Shown here in pieces: positions 58,521 through 64,000 of a stretch of DNA of 64,000 nucleotides. Origin of the DNA: Lonicera japonica (Eukaryota > Streptophyta > Magnoliopsida > Dipsacales > Caprifoliaceae); contig CM038466.1 in assembly GCA_021464415.1 (NCBI GenBank), forward strand, positions 25,979,017-26,043,016, given 5' to 3'. Under the pieces are notes generated by a model. The model was not told where the DNA came from. It searched no databases and was given only the letters and a program-made list of their open reading frames with translations. Position 1 is the stretch's first letter. The number at the start of each line of letters is the position of its first letter. A program made the position numbers and the translations under genes.

Positions 58521-60790
58521 AGCCAATTGGCACCAAAATAAGCCCACCTAAGCACATTATACCAACACAAAAAGGCTATGAAATGTACTCAAGCAAATAT
58601 TAGAATTTTACTTAAACTAGTAACTTGCGCATTTTTTGTGACAAACCATGTTCAAGTGAACAAATATTAGAAAAGTTCATATTGATTTAAAAAAAGGAAT
58701 TGAAACATTAAATCTTGATATATTAAGCTCCTAATGTATGGCAAGAGATTTAATGTAGAGAATAGTTTACATATTATTAAACAAACTGAGCAATTAAATT
58801 AACACAAAGATAAATAATGTTAGTCCAGTAGTATGGGTGTGGCCTTTTTGATTTCTTTTCCTTTTCAAATGCACTCCTTTTTTATTTATGGTTACATTCA
58901 GCAAACCAAGCTGCATCTTGGTACGAAACTTCAATTTTACTGCTACAACATTAAGATAACAAGATTTCTTATTAAAACAGAAAAAATATATAACCCCTAT
59001 AAAAAGATATTAATTTCATTTGACATTAAAAATAAATTCACACTAAATAAAATTTAAAATAGTCTCCAAACATGTCAAAGATTGCAACACAAAAATTGTA
59101 TGAGAAATGCAGTCAAAATGCACAAGATTTACTAGGCTGTACATATGAAAAATATGTGATTATTAAATAATTAAGAATATTTAGGATTAAGGGTTTCAAC
59201 TAGAAAATATAACAAAAAAAATGTAAAGTTGTAGCATATATGGGAGCAATAATGATAAGATTAATAATAAATTGGTTGTAGCAGTTTAATAAGAAGATTA
59301 GGCCATAGTAGTTCACAAGCTGACTATACTATTTTAGAAGTTATGTAAGCAATATGTATCAATCTATATAAGTTTAGATTAAAACTAAAAATGAAAACTA
59401 ATATATGTTTTTTTTAGAGAAACAAATCATATATAGTTAACTGTAAAACACTCACTCATATTATGATTTTGGATTTCTATCACCGTTAGGGGTGAGAGAA
59501 ACTTGACGAAATATTGTGTATTATTTTGTAGGTTATTAACATAGAGCATTAGAATGTAAATTCTTTAATGTCTACCAAACATATACAAGCATAAGCATGG
59601 GCAATGAATTAAGATTAGCAATATTGAGAGTTGAGCTTTTGTTTAGAATTAGAAGTACTGAGAGCTAAAAGTAAAACTTAACAGCCTTGTAAATTTGTAA
59701 CTTATTATATTTTTTTACGTTTGGTTAATCGGTAGGTCGATAAATACCACATATATTCATTTGCTACACTGTTACTGTAATCGACTTGGTTGGCAACCAA
59801 GTGATTGATTACAGACTAGTCATCATCGGTTCAGTTACCAACAAAAAATGGTCGGTTCAATTGGTTTGTGATTCAAAACAACCACCCTTTCATATATTAA
59901 TTATATAAATAAACATCAACATAACTATATTGAATGATGAAGTTCGCTAGTTATACAAAAAAATCATCGAGCATAATCTAAGGGGGAGAAACTTGGTCCT
60001 CAAACAAATTTACCTTGTATAAACTAAACATGCTCGAGTATATATACATTATTCCTTAAACATAGTTTTTGAACTTTATTTGCACACTGATTCAAATAGT
60101 CAGTTAAAGTTATAAAATGTAAAAAAAGATCCATTTACTACATTGTCTAAGTTCCCTTTAAAATGAGAATAACACAATCATTGTATCTTTTTATGTCCAA
60201 GCAGTGGGAGATCTGATGACAAAAATTTGTTTTAAGCATAAGCAAGCATTAATTAGTCTCAACAATTACGAACCAAAATTAATAAAAATTGAATCCAAAG
60301 TTACGTATTTACTTGAAATCATATGCCTTCAAAAAGTATATATATATGTATATGAGTATTAAGCGACATATGAAAGTAGGCAAATAAACTACTAAAACTT
60401 ATTCTATAATCCTACCAACGGGTGTCCACTTTCATTAAAAATTGTGAACAAATGAACTTATATTCCACAAGAACTGATGATATGATCCTCTGTGTGTAAG
60501 CTAAACTTTATACATCGAATCATATACTATATGGAATAAAAGACACAATGTGGTAAATAGAGACCAACTTTAGTTTGAAAATCATATTAAAAGTGGTGAG
60601 TAAACACGCGTTCAATAACACACCTCGCCAACTCGAGCTGGTCTTTAAATTGTGTTTATATTGTCAGGCTTCAAATCATGTTTGTATTGCCAAACTTCAC
60701 ACCAATTTTAAGTCGTGTTCCTGTTTGTTTTTCTTTAGCAACTCAACTCAATCCATTTACGGAAAAAGACGTTACAAATGCTTATAGCAC
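58521..60790. other. AT-rich intergenic stretch
   Basis: No gene, terminal repeat or RNA was recognised. A phrase near 59770-59860 (TCGGTTCAGTTACCAAC, GGTCGGTTCAATTGG) resembles the subterminal part of a decayed hAT. Confidence 0.35.
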
Positions 60791-61438
60791 TAGGGATGGA
60801 TTCGGCACGCCAAAATCTATTACCATTAAAGTACCAAAATTTTAGGTATACCAAAAAATTGGTTTGGTACAATATGGTAATGGTATGTTACCAACATTTT
60901 TATCTTTGAAAAAAAAAAAGCCAAAAGTTTGAAGAATTAGTAAATCCAAACAAACTTGTAGAATTATTAGAAGATGATAAAGATTGGGAAGTAGAGATTG
61001 AAATTACAACTGTAGTTGTTGTCATATAGAGGTGATTCTTTTCTTTCTACTCTTTCTCCCTTGATTTTAAAAAGATTGGGGTATGTGATTTGGTGTGCAG
61101 ATAACTAGATTAGGGTGAATTGAGTTATTTGGTTATTGGCCAGTATTTAATTGGTACAGTTACTTTGGTAGTGTGGTTCACATTGATAATTGGTATAGTT
61201 ATTTTGGTAGTTTGGTATAATTCGATACATATTGATAATCAGTATTTTGGTAATAAAAAAAATTCAATATATATAATTATTTTGGTACAGTATGATATAT
61301 TATTAGTAATGAAAATCATAACCAGTACCAAACATTATGCCAGCGGTATGGTATAATTATCGATTTATATTGTGCCATTGCAAAAATTCGCTAAAAATTG
61401 ATAATGGTACGATATTTTGGTACAAAATTTCAACCCTT
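60791..61438. mobile_element. hAT-like non-autonomous element
   Basis: Left end TAGGGATGGATTCGGCACG and right end (reverse complement AAGGGTTGAAATTTTGTACC) are imperfect inverted repeats. The flanking octamers TATAGCAC (60783-60790) and TATATCAC (61439-61446) match at 7 of 8. Both ends are rich in TTTGGTACAATATGG and GGTAATGG motifs, as in the related element at 30798-31977. Non-coding. Confidence 0.65.
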
Positions 61439-61690
61439 TATATCACCAATATTCATGGAAACAAAGCTTAAATAATAAATCAAGCCCAAATCCATATGAG
61501 CAACAAAGATAAAACCAAGATGCCTCTCGAAGATATGGCATTGCTAGTGCATAGGATAAATTTTTTTTTCTCAGTTAATAATAGTCGTGAATAGTGAAGA
61601 TTTTTTTTCCCAAGAATGTTAAAGAAAATTAATCCAACCAAAGGTTTCGAGGTAGTGCTAAAATCTTTCTCATTTTTCTTTCTTATCCTT

Positions 61691-61750
61691 CTCCTTCCTC
61701 TTCTTCTTCTTCTTCTTCTTCTTCTTCTTCTTCTCCTTCTTCTCCTTCTT
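61691..61750. repeat. (CTT)n microsatellite
   Basis: About 17-18 CTT units with a few CTC interruptions. The arginine-rich frame on the opposite strand is an artefact of the repeat. Confidence 0.95.
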
Positions 61751-61869
61751 ATTTTTTTTCTACACGAGCCAATAAAGTCAGTTTTGATTTGTCTTTTGTT
61801 CAGTTTCAATTCTAATTTTAAATTTGATAGATTTGTTCATTAAACCCAAATAATTGCGTGTGAGAACAT

Positions 61870-63600
61870 GTGCATTTGACGCCGACCCTCGTAAGCGACG
61901 ATTCTTCCGATTTTTTGTTTTATTTTGTAGAAAATGTGATAATTTTGTAAAGAAAATCAGAGTCACCAGTTTGTTTTGCTAAACAAACAAAAGTGTGTGT
62001 GAAAAAAGAACATTTATGAAATTAAATGACATCTTAAACACAATTAATGCGAAACCAGTTGATTCGAAGGTTCGAGGATAAAGTAATGAATCGGGAAGAT
62101 TTTAGGCACCCGATTCGCATTTTTGGTCTCTGAGTAGGATATGCGTGTATTTATAATCAAATATTCGCATTCTTATTGATATTATCGCGTATCAATTCAT
62201 AGTTTTAAGAAAACAGGATTTGGTGTAAGGATAGAAAGCATATGCTTCGTATTTAGCCCATTTAATTTTAAAAATCAGTGCGTGTATAACTTGAAAAGTG
62301 GTTTTGATAATGATAAACAGAAAGACAAGTGTTTTGATAAAGCTCAGAGCTTTTCAAAAGTTAATTCAATTTGGAATTGGATATTCAGTAATCCTCGAGA
62401 TTCATTCATTAATAGTGTACCACAATTTAATAATTTAAACCAGCATTGATAAATATAATGCTCCCATATTGGATATTTACGTAAGCACCGTGATTTATAG
62501 GTTAAACCGAGTACAAATGCTTAATAATTCTTTCGTGAATCGATATTGATGAAATCGATATTTTTCCTAAACTAACAATGAAACTATGTTTTAAAAATAG
62601 TTATAGCTCGTTCCACGCCTTTGGTTTTGAAAACGGGTTTAAAAGATGAAATCTGGACTGATTTTGAGATTAACAACAATTTAATCATGCTATTGATCAA
62701 TTATAATTGAGAAAATAAAGATAAATAAATAATTAAATCCAAATTGAGTAAAAAAATACCTAAGAGCCTTAAAAATAAAAGAGTAATATTTTAGAACAAT
62801 ATTCTCGAAGTTATAAAGCTGTCCGATGCTTTAAAAGGTATCTGTGCAAGTGTATTTATATCCGAAAAGAGGTCTGAGGGTTGGGGGATATGCCTTTGTC
62901 GTGTGGCCAAAAGCCTTTGTCCACATGACATAGGAAATGCGTGTCGTGTGGACAAAGGGTACCCAAGCCTTTGTTCATACGATTAATATTATTCACTCGT
63001 CCCTATTTTAATTATATCGGCTAAACGGAGTGTTGGATTAATCTGATTTTTCATTATATTGTTCCTGATAATAATATCTATATAATGACCAAATTTGAGT
63101 TGATTTGAACTTCGGAAAGGCCTCTATTTGATTACCCTAAATAAACTCCCAGTAATCTCGATTCCTAAAGATTCTACCATCGGAGCAAACTGATTTTTAA
63201 GTATGTTACTCCTTATGGCACTATCTAAAAACCCTCAAAGTTTGAGGATGATCAGAAATCAATAAATATTCTTTTCCATGTTTTTACAAGATTGATGGTT
63301 TCTAATTTTCGATAGTTTCCAGTTATTCTCATAACTTCTCGTTCGGGTGTCTTTTTTGCTTCCTTCTTTGATCTATATCACATGTGCAGAGTATGTATAT
63401 ATATGTATGAATGCTTGTGCATGCATGCGTGGTCATTTCTTGAGAAATTGGGTTCTTGCAAGGGTTACAAAATGAGGTATTTACATCGTGAGCCTACCAA
63501 TATAACCCTACGTCAGAGATTCGAGAACAAACCATCTTAACTATACACATGCTTTTAGTTATTGGGATTTTTTTGCTTCGCGGTGAAAGGCAAGGATTTT
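61870..63600 (-). mobile_element. Ogre/Tat-like gypsy retrotransposon 5' LTR/leader remnant
   Basis: On the minus strand, at about 62125-62090, the sequence reads GAATCGGGTGCCTAAAATCT, then TCCCG, a phrase (GGGTGCCTAA...CTTCCC) common in the 5' region of plant Tat/Ogre-type gypsy elements. It is followed about 150 bp later by ACTGGTGACTCTGATTTTC, equivalent to the usual GGTGGCGACTC block, and then by CGTCGCTTACGAGGGTCGGC at 61905-61880. Sequence to the right (62.2-63.6 kb) would be the LTR or upstream leader. No gag-pol is visible to the left, so it is truncated or has diverged beyond recognition. Family assignment is from memory of such motifs. Confidence 0.4.
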
Positions 63601-63700
63601 GTGGTGCAAGAATTTCATGGTGGAAGCTTAAGGTTTTGTGGTGTGACAATTTCACAGTGGACAAGAGTTTGGTGGTGGAAGAATTTCATGTTCTCTCTAA
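63585..63700 (+). repeat. Degenerate GTGGTGGAAGAATTTCA repeats
   Basis: The phrases GTGGTGCAAGAATTTCATGG, GTGGTGTGACAATTTCACAG and GTGGTGGAAGAATTTCATG follow one another at about 46-48-bp spacing. No gene is supported from here to the window end. Confidence 0.6.
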
Positions 63701-64000
63701 CAGAGTTTAATTAAAGAATTTAATGTTCAGGGGTGGAATCGATCTAGCATTTGTAAAACAATATTCAAAATGGCAGCCGTGGTGAGGCCGTGGCAATCTG
63801 AAAGTGAGATGGCTATGGCAATAACAAGACACCAGGTGGTAAAAAGTGGCAGTTGAGATACTAACAACAGCGATGACAGTACAAGAAGGTGCAAAGAATT
63901 AAGAATATGTAGAGAATAAAGTATCATATATATTAACATCTATATTATAACAATTTATTTTCCTTTTTCTTTTTTCTTTAAATGAAATTGATAAATTCAG

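Noticed and set aside
61480..61843. Arginine-rich (minus) and leucine-rich (plus) frames
   Set aside because: Produced by the CTT microsatellite; not evidence of a basic protein or membrane segment.

Overview
The window is AT-rich nuclear DNA from a flowering plant, most likely a eudicot. The evidence is spliced plant genes, a decayed Rf-like PPR fragment, and a dense mix of plant transposon families (hAT/Tip100, PIF/Harbinger, Stowaway, CACTA, MULE, tRNA-derived SINEs, Helitron-like ends, LTR retrotransposon remnants). No species can be named from the sequence. I found no prokaryotic operon, CRISPR array, rRNA or intact tRNA gene, and nothing I would call a new multi-gene system.

Layout. 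Positions 1-34.7 kb are intergenic: a probable LTR fragment at the left edge; a broken MULE transposase (1.6-3.5 kb) followed by an array of GCCGTTTT-like repeats; a Tip100-like hAT element with an exact 8-bp target duplication (7.1-7.7 kb); a PPR pseudogene (8.0-8.5 kb); several MITEs and SINEs; a Tip100-like element inside a SINE-like sequence (24.1-24.7 kb); a 404-bp foldback element with nearly perfect arms (24.9-25.3 kb); a Helitron-like stretch cutting a hAT end (28.1-30.4 kb); a degenerate hAT (30.8-32.0 kb); and a foldback MITE (33.4-33.7 kb).

The gene island is 34.8-46.9 kb and holds the only three genes I regard as intact. (1) NMD3 (+), the 60S pre-ribosome export adaptor. It has an uninterrupted 512-codon CDS, a promoter with site II, telo-box and TATA motifs typical of ribosome-biogenesis genes, a probable 5'UTR intron of about 2.8-2.9 kb carrying a hAT element, and a possible 3'UTR intron carrying a MITE. 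(2) A two-exon Gfo/Idh/MocA-family NAD(P)-dependent oxidoreductase (+), 362 aa. (3) A single C2H2 zinc-finger repressor of the ZFP4/QALGGH type (-), 246 aa with two LxLxL (EAR) motifs, possibly with a remote leader exon near 46.7-46.9 kb. The three genes have unrelated roles (ribosome export, small-molecule redox, transcriptional repression) and no functional clustering is implied.

Positions 47-64 kb are again transposon-rich: a Harbinger MITE inverted relative to its sister at 9.5 kb, a Tip100-like element with perfect target duplication, a Stowaway, a gypsy-like LTR/PBS junction, a 1.76-kb PIF/Harbinger-type element packed with AT microsatellites, a small GC-richer island with a possible exon relic, a 934-bp CACTA element, fragments of a plant CACTA (Ptta/En/Spm) transposase, another hAT, and a minus-strand Ogre/Tat-like retrotransposon leader/LTR at the right edge. 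All family assignments come from reading motifs, terminal repeats and target duplications by eye; no database search was done.
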